DNA from: an uncultured Clostridia bacterium
GTDB lineage: Bacteria > Bacillota > Clostridia > Christensenellales > Pumilibacteraceae
Direction of reading: 5' to 3'
NCBI GenBank assembly: GCA_934247335.1
Contig: CAKQJJ010000016.1
Span: 1-16,689 of the forward strand
Length of the DNA stretch: 16,689 nt
The translations under genes and the position numbers were made by a program. The first letter of the stretch is position 1. Each line of letters starts with the position of its first letter. The notes below the pieces were generated by a model. That model ran no database searches. It saw only the letters and a list, made by a program, of their open reading frames with translations, and had not been told where the DNA came from. Shown piece by piece: positions 8,499 through 15,241 of this stretch.

Positions 8499-9998
8499 AT
8501 GAAAAAATCGCTTATGACGAGTTTTATGATAATCACGGTGTTCAACGCGCTTGACAGAACGCTCGGATTTTTCTTCCGGATATATCTCTCGCGGGAAATG
8601 GGCGCGGAAAATATGGGCGTTTACCAGGTGGCGTCGTCGGTATTTTTAGCTCTGCTTACTTTTATAACGAGCGGCGTTCCGCTGGTCGTGAGCAAGCGCG
8701 TGGCAAAGGCGACGAGGTGCGGCGACGAAAAAAAAGCTTCGGCGGTGACGAACGCGGCGCTTTTTATCGGCGTGATAACCGGCTGCGTTTTAACCGCGCT
8801 GACGCTATCGTTTTACCCGGTTCTTCGCACGATTATGGGTGCCGAAGCGGCGTTTTCGCTTATTCTGCTTTCGCCCGCGCTTATTTTTTCGGCGGTGTAC
8901 AGCGCTTTTCGCGGCAATCTGTGGGGAAAGCAGAAGTTTTTCGTCGTGGCGATTGTCGAAGTAATCGAGCAGGTTGCAAGAATAATTTCGTGCGTAATAA
9001 TGTTTGCGTGCGGTGCCGACAAACTGTTTGCGGCTTCGCTGTCGCTTACCGTCGGCTGCCTTATAAGTGCGGCGCCATGCACGGCGTTCTTCTTTTTGGG
9101 AAAAGGCAAATTATCTTCTCCGAAAGGCGAAATAAAGCCGCTTCTCGCGTCCGAGCTTCCGATAACTTTGTCCAGGGCGGCGGCAACGCTTGCCTCTTCC
9201 GTTCTCGCCGTTGCGGCGCCGCTTTTGTTTATGCTCAGCGGATACGGAAAAAGCACGGCGTACGAAATGTTCGGAGCGGCGTCGGGAATGGCGCTTCCGC
9301 TGTTGTTCGTGCCGCTTACGGTAACCGGGTCGCTGGCGTTCGTTCTGGTGCCGTCGGTTGGAGCAAGCGCCGACTGCGGCAAATACGAAAGCGTGAACAG
9401 GCAGATCGTGTCCGCCGTCAACCTTTCCACCATTATCGCATGTTTGTTTATTCCGCTTTTTGCGGCGTGCGGCGAGAAAATAGGTGTGATCGTGTACGAC
9501 AATCAAATAAGCGGAATATTTTTGTCGAAAGCGGCGTGGATTCTACTTCCGCTGTCGCTCGAAGCGATAACCTCTTCTCTCATGAATTCGCTCGACCTCG
9601 AAATGCGAAGTTTTCTCAATTCGATGATAGGATACCTGGTTCAGGCGGTGATTTACGCGATATTCTGCAAAAGCTTTACGCTTGATATTTTTGCGCTCGG
9701 AATAGGCGCGTCACTGATCGTATCGACGGCGCTGCACGTGTATTACACGGCAAAAAAGACCTCGCTTGGCGTGCTCAGGCTGAAAAACGCGCTGCTCGGC
9801 GCGCTTATCGTGTTCCCGGTTACCACGCTGTGCCGCTCGCTTTTGTCGCTGTTCTCGTTTATGCCCGACCTCTTAGCAGTCGTTCTGGCAGGCGGAATTT
9901 CGATGATTGCGTACGGAGCGTTGTCGCTGACCTTCGGCGGAGTGGAAGCCTATCCTTTTCTTAAAAGGCGGAAAACTTCAAAAAGGGCGAAAGTATAA
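8499..9998 (+). CDS. SpoVB/MurJ-like polysaccharide or lipid flippase (MOP superfamily)
   Basis: 499 residues, nearly all hydrophobic, consistent with about 14 transmembrane helices. The N-terminal region has the family hallmark: FFFRIYLSREMGAENMGVYQ (about 25-44), equivalent to the 'R-I-x-L-A-R-x-L-G-P-E-G-x-G-L-Y-Q' signature of stage V sporulation protein B and relatives, and an AFRGNLWGKQ segment (about 138-147) matching the 'YRGYFQG' turn. The C-terminus is basic and cytosolic (KRRKTSKRAKV). Known members translocate undecaprenyl-linked cell wall or polysaccharide precursors across the cytoplasmic membrane; in SpoVB the role is in spore cortex. Which substrate applies here is not decidable. 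ATG has AGAGG (8488-8492) at 6 nt. 8381-8498 before it holds no clear promoter. No terminator follows; the next gene's promoter begins 21 nt after the stop. Confidence 0.88.
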   Translation: MKKSLMTSFMIITVFNALDRTLGFFFRIYLSREMGAENMGVYQVASSVFLALLTFITSGVPLVVSKRVAKATRCGDEKKASAVTNAALFIGVITGCVLTALTLSFYPVLRTIMGAEAAFSLILLSPALIFSAVYSAFRGNLWGKQKFFVVAIVEVIEQVARIISCVIMFACGADKLFAASLSLTVGCLISAAPCTAFFFLGKGKLSSPKGEIKPLLASELPITLSRAAATLASSVLAVAAPLLFMLSGYGKSTAYEMFGAASGMALPLLFVPLTVTGSLAFVLVPSVGASADCGKYESVNRQIVSAVNLSTIIACLFIPLFAACGEKIGVIVYDNQISGIFLSKAAWILLPLSLEAITSSLMNSLDLEMRSFLNSMIGYLVQAVIYAIFCKSFTLDIFALGIGASLIVSTALHVYYTAKKTSLGVLRLKNALLGALIVFPVTTLCRSLLSLFSFMPDLLAVVLAGGISMIAYGALSLTFGGVEAYPFLKRRKTSKRAKV

Positions 9999-10019
9999 TA
10001 TTTTCGCACGGAAAAACGG

Positions 10020-10048
10020 TTGCTATTTGCCGTAAATAAGTGTATAAT
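10020..10048 (+). promoter_or_regulatory. Probable promoter for the FolT-like gene
   Basis: TTGCTA (10020-10025) and perfect TATAAT (10043-10048) with a 17-nt spacer. The predicted start near 10055 leaves a ~27-nt leader holding the ribosome site, too short for a THF riboswitch. Confidence 0.65.
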
Positions 10049-10066
10049 ACTACCAAATTCATATTC

Positions 10067-10074
10067 AGGAGGAG
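10067..10074 (+). promoter_or_regulatory. Ribosome binding site that decides a TTG start
   Basis: AGGAGGAG is 7 nt upstream of TTG at 10082-10084, in frame with the S-component coding region. The only other in-frame candidate upstream, GTG at 10040, lies in the -10 box and cannot be in the mRNA. Confidence 0.85.
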
Positions 10075-10081
10075 CCCGACA

Positions 10082-10735
10082 TTGACTTCATCAAATCGTC
10101 AACAGGAAATTGCAACTCCCTATCGCAGAAAAAGCCCGACCCGCGTCGTGGTTTACGTTGCGACTATGGTAGCCGTTTCCATCGTACTCAAACTTATCTC
10201 AAACAAACTTTCGGTAGCACTGCCTCAGTCGCTTAAAATCAGCCTTACGTATTTGGGCTGGTACGTTTCCGCCGCAGTTTTAGGTCCGTGGCTGGGATGC
10301 GCGGTTGCGTGTATTTCCGACCTTACCGGTCAGTGGCTTTTGCCCACCGGCGGCGCACCCAACCCCATTCTTATTGCGGGCAACGGACTGAGCGCGCTGA
10401 TTTTCGGCTTGATTTTCCGTTATCTGCGCTTCCGCAAACTGCCGACGTACGCAGACTTTCTTTTGCGTGCGATTATAGGCGCTGCTGTCGCGGCAATAGT
10501 TTGCACTCTGGGCGTAAACACGTTTGGACTGTGGCTGTACTACTATTCTTCTACCAACTATTTCGCGTTTACGGCAAGCAGATTTATTCAGCTTACTTCG
10601 GTGGCGGCAAACGTCGTTTTGTTTGCGGCTCTGCTTCCGCTTCTTATGAAGATCGACCTACTGGGCGACGCGGAAAAAAACCGGGTTATGCCCGATAGCG
10701 AAATTGAATTGAAAGACGAACAACAACAGAAATAA
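10082..10735 (+). CDS. ECF transporter S component, folate (FolT) family-like
   Basis: 217 residues from the TTG start. Six predicted membrane helices after a ~20-residue polar N-terminus. Family features: start of helix 1 TRVVVYVATMVAVSIVLK, the loop-strand ISLTYLGWYVSAAVLGPWLG (about 54-72) followed by ACISDLTGQWLLPTGGAPNP, which matches the 'GPxxGxxxGxxxDxxGxxxxPxG' segment of FolT-type S components, then NGLSALIFGLIF. LGVNTFGLWLYY (about 143-154) resembles the 'LNTLWLxxLY' of the same family. It captures a vitamin, probably a folate, and associates with a shared EcfA/A'/T energy module encoded elsewhere; none is in this window (group II ECF). Substrate assignment is by motif recall and is tentative; another vitamin is possible. 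Monocistronic with a terminator behind it. C-terminal tail is polar and Gln-rich. Confidence 0.78.
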   Translation: MTSSNRQQEIATPYRRKSPTRVVVYVATMVAVSIVLKLISNKLSVALPQSLKISLTYLGWYVSAAVLGPWLGCAVACISDLTGQWLLPTGGAPNPILIAGNGLSALIFGLIFRYLRFRKLPTYADFLLRAIIGAAVAAIVCTLGVNTFGLWLYYYSSTNYFAFTASRFIQLTSVAANVVLFAALLPLLMKIDLLGDAEKNRVMPDSEIELKDEQQQK

Positions 10736-10754
10736 TAAATTCATCTGAAACGAA

Positions 10755-10790
10755 ATTCCGTCGGGCTGCACCGGCGGAGTTTTTTGTTTT
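10755..10790 (+). terminator. Rho-independent terminator after the ECF S component
   Basis: Nine-bp stem TTCCGTCGG (10756-10764) with CCGGCGGAG (10771-10779), two G-U pairs, loop GCTGCA, then TTTTTTGTTTT. Starts 20 nt after the stop. Confidence 0.82.
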
Positions 10791-10843
10791 GCTATATTTT
10801 GTTCTGCTATATTAATCATTTATACTTGCGAATTTACGTTAAC

Positions 10844-10884
10844 AAAAAAGCGCTTACTCCTCTTTTAAGAGTAAACGCTTTTCG
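10844..10884 (-). terminator. Terminator of the deacetylase-ssb operon, probably bidirectional
   Basis: Interrupted inverted repeat: AAAAGCG (10846-10852) plus TTACTC (10854-10859) pair with GAGTAA (10869-10874) plus CGCTTTT (10876-10882), with one C-A mismatch and a nine-base loop. On the minus strand it ends in TTTTTT. It lies 27 nt after the ssb stop. The plus strand also ends in TTTT, so it may back up the preceding plus-strand terminator. Confidence 0.78.
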
Positions 10885-10910
10885 TTTCTATTCTATCCAA
10901 GTCAAAGCGG

Positions 10911-11570
10911 CTATTCTATCCGAGCCGAAGCGATTTCCTTTTCGGTTTCGGGATTTATTTTCAGCAGCTTGCTTATCGAAAGCTCGTACGCCGTGCGCTC
11001 TTCCGTCGTATTGTCGGGCAAACGTTTATTATAGATTCGGCTTTGCACCCTGCCGAACACCTGCAAATTGCTTCCGACTTGCAGATTTTTGGCAAACATG
11101 GCGTTTCTGCCCCAGGCAATGCACGGAATGTAGTCCGATTTGTTGTACCCGCGGTTGACGGCAAGCAGCACGTCGCATATCTTGCGGTCGAACGGAGTGG
11201 TGCGGTATATCGGAGGCTTGCACACGTAGCCGTTGATTTCTATGTAATTGGGCGTTTCTTCAAGCGTTTCGGGGGCGACGAATTCGCGGACAAAAACGGT
11301 TAACATAAGCCGACTTTTTTCGTCGGTCATTTTGTTGTAGCTTCGGAACTGCCCCACTATTCCCAGTTTCGTGCCTAGTTCGACCGTCATTCCCTCTAAT
11401 AGGCGTTCGCGTACCGTGACGGGCAACACGTCCGCCTGCCCGCTGAGGCGCTCGACTTTAAGCTTAAAGTCGTAAAAAGCTTCGTCGTACAGTTCGTGGC
11501 TGAAACGCGGCGCATCCTCCGCTTCGCCCATAAGGTACACTTTGTTGTTCTTCGCTTGCAATTCGTTCAT
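10911..11570 (-). CDS. ssb: Single-stranded DNA-binding protein with two tandem OB folds
   Basis: 219 residues. The C-terminal OB fold (about 108-205) is a clear SSB domain: YIEINGYVCKPPIYRTTP, ICDVLLAVNRGYNKSDYIPC, WGRNAMFAKNLQVGSNLQVFGRVQSR, then ERTAYELSISKL. The N-terminal half (about 8-98) repeats the pattern weakly: KVYLMGEAEDAPRFS, DFKLKVERLSGQADVLPVTVRE, TKLGIVGQFRSYNK, LMLTVFVREF. The arrangement is therefore two OB domains in one chain, so a dimer would give the four folds of a classic SSB tetramer. The acidic DxDxPF-type tail of replicative SSBs is missing; the chain ends in EKEIASARIE. Start ATG at 11570 has AAAGGAG (11583-11577) at 6 nt, inside the end of the preceding gene, only 3 nt after that gene's stop. 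It therefore belongs to the deacetylase operon. Probably a secondary, not the main replicative, SSB, possibly used in repair or recombination. Confidence 0.85.
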   Translation of the reverse strand: MNELQAKNNKVYLMGEAEDAPRFSHELYDEAFYDFKLKVERLSGQADVLPVTVRERLLEGMTVELGTKLGIVGQFRSYNKMTDEKSRLMLTVFVREFVAPETLEETPNYIEINGYVCKPPIYRTTPFDRKICDVLLAVNRGYNKSDYIPCIAWGRNAMFAKNLQVGSNLQVFGRVQSRIYNKRLPDNTTEERTAYELSISKLLKINPETEKEIASARIE

Positions 11571-11573
11571 AAT

Positions 11574-12350
11574 TTACTCCTTTGGTTTATTGGATATTTG
11601 TTTGCCGGTGTGATCGATTTCGTAGTTGTCCGGGTAAATAAGTTCGCTTATCCGAACGGGCTTTAAGTTTTTGTTTTTAAGCCCTTCGAGGATGAGCGGC
11701 AACGCTTCCGCGGTGTGCTTTCCGTCGTTGTGCATGAGAACTATGCTGCCGGGTTTTACTCCTTTTAAAACGCGCGCGGCGATTTCGGATGCGGACAGGT
11801 TTGTCCAGTCGAGCGAATCGACGTCCCACTGAATGACCTTTGAGCCGAGCTTTTCCGCCGTTTCGATAACGGCGTCGCTGTACTCTCCGAACGGGGCTCG
11901 GAACAGTTTCGGCTTAACGCCCGTGACCTCTTCGATTGCGGACATGTTAAGCGAAATTTCGCGTTCTATCTCGCTGCGGGAAAGTTTTTTCATGTGCGGG
12001 TGCGTTGCCGAGTGCATGCCTATTTCCACTCTTCCGCTCTTATGCAGTTTTTCGAGAAGCTCGGGGTATTTGTCCACCCAGAGATTTACGACGAAATAAT
12101 TTGCGACGACGTCGTATTTTTCCAACACGGACAGAATTTTTTCCGTACTGTCGCAACCCCAGCTTGCGTCGAACGACAACGACACGACGTTATCGCTTCT
12201 GTCAACGCAATATATCGGCAGTTTCCGGTTTGTTCTGCCCGCATAGACTTCGCTTGCTCCGCTTTTTACGACGAGCGGAATAAGCACCGCGACGAGAACC
12301 AGCGCGCACAACGCTTTCAATACGTTTCTTACTTTCACGACCGCAAACAT
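11574..12350 (-). CDS. PdaB-like polysaccharide deacetylase (NodB domain)
   Basis: 258 residues. Signal anchor at about 9-29, then a NodB homology domain (about 52-240) outside the membrane. Motifs: MT1 SFDASWG with D61, MT2 HSATH with metal-binding H113 and H117, MT3 RAPFGEYS (151-158), MT4 DVDSLDW (176-182), MT5 LMHND with H207. The second aspartate of the usual FDDG (a metal ligand in many deacetylases) is Ala62. The same FDxxWG form occurs in the sporulation protein PdaB/YlxY group, so this points to that subfamily, active on cell wall or spore cortex glycan, rather than to loss of function. ATG at 12350 has GGAG (12362-12359) at 8 nt. The first gene of a two-gene unit with ssb. An SD and -10-like element lie close together upstream, so the true start site is uncertain. 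Confidence 0.9.
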   Translation of the reverse strand: MFAVVKVRNVLKALCALVLVAVLIPLVVKSGASEVYAGRTNRKLPIYCVDRSDNVVSLSFDASWGCDSTEKILSVLEKYDVVANYFVVNLWVDKYPELLEKLHKSGRVEIGMHSATHPHMKKLSRSEIEREISLNMSAIEEVTGVKPKLFRAPFGEYSDAVIETAEKLGSKVIQWDVDSLDWTNLSASEIAARVLKGVKPGSIVLMHNDGKHTAEALPLILEGLKNKNLKPVRISELIYPDNYEIDHTGKQISNKPKE

Positions 12351-12363
12351 TTTCTACACTCCG

Positions 12364-12391
12364 AGTATATAATATTTCGTTTGTCGAACAA
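12364..12391 (-). promoter_or_regulatory. Weak candidate promoter for the deacetylase-ssb operon
   Basis: TTGTTC (12391-12386), 16-nt spacer, TATACT (12369-12364). The problem is that a start 7 nt after this -10 box falls at or beyond the GGAG ribosome site (12362-12359). The overlapping TATTAT (12374-12369) would keep the SD in the transcript but has no -35 box. Confidence 0.3.
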
Positions 12392-12506
12392 GCGGAGATT
12401 TTCGCGCTATTTGTCGAATTTGCGCGAAAGGCTTTTTATCCGCTTTTCTCTGTAATAAAACTATTCGCTTTTTGGCGTATTTATGCCTTTTTGGCGGCAA
12501 AAACCT

Positions 12507-12542
12507 TTAAAACAAAAAAGTACTATGTCACGCATAGTACTT
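12507..12542 (-). terminator. Rho-independent terminator of the GT8/acyltransferase operon
   Basis: Perfect 10-bp stem AAGTACTATG (12518-12527) and CATAGTACTT (12533-12542) with loop TCACG. On the minus strand it is followed by TTTTTTGTTTT. It lies 45 nt after the stop of the fusion gene. Confidence 0.9.
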
Positions 12543-12587
12543 AAATTTTGCAATTTTATTTGATTTTGGCGGACAAACGCCGCAATT

Positions 12588-14414
12588 TTACGCTTTTTGT
12601 TTTTGCTCGCACAGTACGCAATGTTGTTCGTTGCAGTCGTAGCGAAGCGGCACGCCGTAAAATTTTTCGTACGTATTACGCCATACTGCCGCGTTTTCGT
12701 CCATCATAAACGAAATGTTCTGCGCCACCGACTTGTTCTTATCGGGATAAATCGGCTTTCCTATATGAATGGTGTACTCCTGCACCTTAAAGCCGTTTTC
12801 GTCGATTTTATCGGTGTCGCGCATGGTTATAAAGCACGGAACGACGGGCACTCCGTTGGTGGCAGCCATGGAAAAAGCGCCTTTTTTAAGAGGCTTGGGT
12901 TTACGGTAATTCCACCACATACTCTGCTCGGCGTACACTAAAACGAAGCCGTTGTTTTTGAGAATTTCGGATACGGCGCAGGTAAACATTTTCATGTGTT
13001 TCATGTCCGAACCGAGCGGCAACGTGTAGCAGTTGCGCATCAGGTACCCGTAAAATCCGCCGAAACTGGTGTAGTTTCCCTCGCGGATAACACGGTAAAA
13101 CTTATGTTTTTTGGTGTCGGCTTGTTCGTAGGCGAGCTGCATGGCGAAGCTGTCGAAAGCGTTGAAATGATTGCAAGTAAGTATCGCGCCGCCCTCCACC
13201 GAGCGCAGATTCTCGGCGCCCTCTATTTTATCTATTATAAAGTCGTCGTTTTCGATCATCCCGTGTAGAAATTTACGCGCTACGTGAAACGCGTGACGGG
13301 CTTTTATTTTAGCCAGTACGTTTTTGCGAAGATAGTCCACTTTGTCGGGAAGTGGCTTGGTGGGAGGATCCTGCTCGACGTCCACGTCGAAAACGCCGCT
13401 TTTTTCCAGTTCCTCTATTTTTCCGAGCACGGCTACGCGACCGGCGTCCTGCTTTTTCCGGAGCTGTTTGAGGTAGTTGTCGTCGCGGGCTATTTCTTTT
13501 TCGGCAAGCAGAACGAGATTTTTTCCGCAAAGGTCGTCGCGCTCGCGTTCGGCGTCCGAATAATTTTCGGCTTGCTTTTTCAACGCGTCGAAATACGCAG
13601 TCTTTTCGGCGTATTTCCAGAAATGATCGGCAAATTCGCAGTCTTTGTAGTGCCACGGCTTGGAAGTCATTATGTAGTGAAAAATCGCGACTTCATGCTC
13701 CTCGCAGGGAATTCCGTCGTAGATTTCGGCGTTCCATTTGCCCGGCAGAAGTTTTACTCTGTCCTTAAAAAGCAGATTGAGATAGTCCTCGTCCTGCGTT
13801 ACTACGAAATCGTACACGCCGAGCAATTCGCCGAATTTTTTGAGAATGTTGCGTTCGCGATAACGGGCGGCGTTTATAAGCAGGACTCCCGCGTTAAAAT
13901 AAGCGTATCTGTCTATTCCGAGAACCTGTTCGACGTACGAGCCGAAAGTCTGATTGTGAGACATTACCCGCTCGTGCACGGCGCCGGCGTACATACCGTC
14001 GATATCGGTATCGAAAAGCTCGGAAATATCCTTTTCCACCACCGTGTCGCTGTCGATATAAATAACCTTGTCGTACTCGGGGAACATATCGGCGATAAAC
14101 AGGCGGTAGTACGTGGTTTTGGAGTAATAATCGCGGATGGGCAAGTCGCTCGTAAGTTTTTTAAGGTAGGGCGTAACGTCGTCGAAGGTAACGCCGCAAT
14201 AGTCGGTTTTCATGGACAGAATTTCTTTTCTGTTTTCGTCGGATACGGCGGTAACGAGAAAATGAACGTCGTAACGACGCGTTTTATCGCAATTATCGAG
14301 AAGAGAACGAAGCGACACTGCCGCGAACGCAATGAAATTATCGTCGCAGGCATAAAAAACGGGAATCGCTCCGTTTTTACGATTGGTCGATTGATTTTTT
14401 TCGATTGTTTTCAT
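12588..14414 (-). CDS. GT8 glycosyltransferase fused to a PlsC-type acyltransferase
   Basis: 608 residues, two enzymes in one chain. Domain 1 (about 15-275) is a retaining family GT8 glycosyltransferase (GlgA/WaaJ-like): IPVFYACDDNF start, YRLFIADMFPEYDKVIYIDSDTVV with DxD motif D121/D123, FNAGVLLIN (173-181), QDEDYLN (207-213), and the metal-binding HYxxxSKPW (246-254). A charged, probably helical linker follows (about 280-375). Domain 2 (about 385-580) is a lysophosphatidic-acid acyltransferase-type (PlsC) domain: NHFNAFD gives the Hx4D catalytic dyad H416/D421, and YAEQSMWWNYRKPKPLKKGA (494-513) replaces the usual FPEGTRS substrate motif, as in many clostridial lysophospholipid acyltransferases. 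No membrane span is evident. The C-terminus has a small Cys/His cluster (C594, H598, C599, C602). ATG overlaps the preceding gene's stop by 4 nt (ATGA), so translation is coupled. Inference: makes an acylated glycolipid or glycan. The substrate sugars and acyl donor are unknown. Confidence 0.9.
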   Translation of the reverse strand: MKTIEKNQSTNRKNGAIPVFYACDDNFIAFAAVSLRSLLDNCDKTRRYDVHFLVTAVSDENRKEILSMKTDYCGVTFDDVTPYLKKLTSDLPIRDYYSKTTYYRLFIADMFPEYDKVIYIDSDTVVEKDISELFDTDIDGMYAGAVHERVMSHNQTFGSYVEQVLGIDRYAYFNAGVLLINAARYRERNILKKFGELLGVYDFVVTQDEDYLNLLFKDRVKLLPGKWNAEIYDGIPCEEHEVAIFHYIMTSKPWHYKDCEFADHFWKYAEKTAYFDALKKQAENYSDAERERDDLCGKNLVLLAEKEIARDDNYLKQLRKKQDAGRVAVLGKIEELEKSGVFDVDVEQDPPTKPLPDKVDYLRKNVLAKIKARHAFHVARKFLHGMIENDDFIIDKIEGAENLRSVEGGAILTCNHFNAFDSFAMQLAYEQADTKKHKFYRVIREGNYTSFGGFYGYLMRNCYTLPLGSDMKHMKMFTCAVSEILKNNGFVLVYAEQSMWWNYRKPKPLKKGAFSMAATNGVPVVPCFITMRDTDKIDENGFKVQEYTIHIGKPIYPDKNKSVAQNISFMMDENAAVWRNTYEKFYGVPLRYDCNEQHCVLCEQKQKA

Positions 14415-15241
14415 TTTGTTTCCTCAAACAATTTTTTGTAGTAGTCGTACTTTTGATAGATATCGTCAAAGCACGTGTAGCCGAACACTTTACGCACCTT
14501 TTCCACGTGCCACTGCTTTATGTTGTCGGTATGCGGATAAGGGAAGTAAAAAAGTCTTTTGCTGAAATGCCTGACAACAGTGTGCTTGTGCAGAAATTTC
14601 TGGTCGTTGAATTTTTGCGGCAGCATTTTCTTTTTGGTGGTGCTGCGGATGATTGCGCTCTGGTCGGCAAACGGCAGTTTTTTCTTTTTAATGAGCGCGC
14701 GGGCTTTGCGAAGCAGTCCGGTTTCTTTAACCTTATTCATGTTGAACAGCATTACTCCGCCGTTCACGTAATTGGGGTTTACCAGAAATTTACCGTAATG
14801 GTCGCGAGCCGCAGCGTATTCGACGCCGCTTACGTCCACGTCGTACAAAAGCGAAATATCGCGATTGAACATAATATCCGCGTCGAGATACAGCAGTTTG
14901 TCGGCGGGAATATTCACTTCGTCGGCAAACAGGCGCAAAAGCGTGTACGGCGAGCAATAGGCGTTTTCGTTGGGGCAAAAAGCAAATTCGCTTTCGTACA
15001 AGTTTGTAACGTCAATCTTTTCGACGTCGTTTTCCTCTCCGTAATCGCGCATTACCGAGCGCAGAAAGTCTATTCTCTCGTCGGAAATAGCCGTGTATTC
15101 GGACTTTACTCGGGTAAGATTCATCGAAAGCACGTACGCTTTTATGGGCTGAGTAAGCTGCGAGCGATGAAAAATCGACAGCAGGCAGGTGAGTATTCCG
15201 TCAAAAACTTTGTCATTGCCGGCAAATAAAAGGTTAATCAT
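14411..15241 (-). CDS. GT8-family glycosyltransferase
   Basis: 276 residues, a single GT8 domain. Features: INLLFAGNDKV start with the nucleotide-sugar-binding strand, LLRLFADEVNIPADKLLYLDADIMF with DxD D120/D122, VNGGVMLFN (159-167), ADQSAI (192-197), and RHFSKR (224-229) with the likely metal-binding H225. UDP-glucose or UDP-galactose donors are typical of the family. It differs from the GT8 domain of the fusion protein (LDAD rather than DSD, and no acyltransferase part), so the two probably add different sugars. ATG at 15241 overlaps the upstream acyltransferase by 8 nt and has GAGGAG about 7 nt before it within that gene. Its own stop overlaps the next ATG by 4 nt: translational coupling at both ends. 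No signal peptide; cytoplasmic face of the membrane expected. Confidence 0.92.
   Translation of the reverse strand: MINLLFAGNDKVFDGILTCLLSIFHRSQLTQPIKAYVLSMNLTRVKSEYTAISDERIDFLRSVMRDYGEENDVEKIDVTNLYESEFAFCPNENAYCSPYTLLRLFADEVNIPADKLLYLDADIMFNRDISLLYDVDVSGVEYAAARDHYGKFLVNPNYVNGGVMLFNMNKVKETGLLRKARALIKKKKLPFADQSAIIRSTTKKKMLPQKFNDQKFLHKHTVVRHFSKRLFYFPYPHTDNIKQWHVEKVRKVFGYTCFDDIYQKYDYYKKLFEETK

Noticed and set aside
8717..9685. A 322-codon open frame on the plus strand
   Set aside because: Out of frame inside the flippase gene, with an Arg-rich soluble composition and no family resemblance.
10040..10081. GTG at 10040 as start of the ECF S component
   Set aside because: It overlaps the TATAAT box, so it would not be in the mRNA; the AGGAGGAG site points to TTG at 10082.
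10049..10081. THF riboswitch ahead of the FolT-like gene
   Set aside because: The leader is about 27 nt, far too short for the aptamer.
10790..10813. Direct repeat TGCTATATT spaced 15 nt apart
   Set aside because: Only two copies of a 9-mer in an AT-rich spacer between terminators; no repeat family or array.
12568..12581. GGCG/CGCC hairpin just after the fusion gene's stop as a terminator
   Set aside because: Only 4 bp and no T run on the minus strand; the perfect hairpin at 12518-12542 is the real one.
13284..14441. A 385-codon open frame on the plus strand
   Set aside because: Antisense to the GT8 part of the fusion gene, with no motif and no ribosome site. It is explained by the strong codon bias of the real gene.
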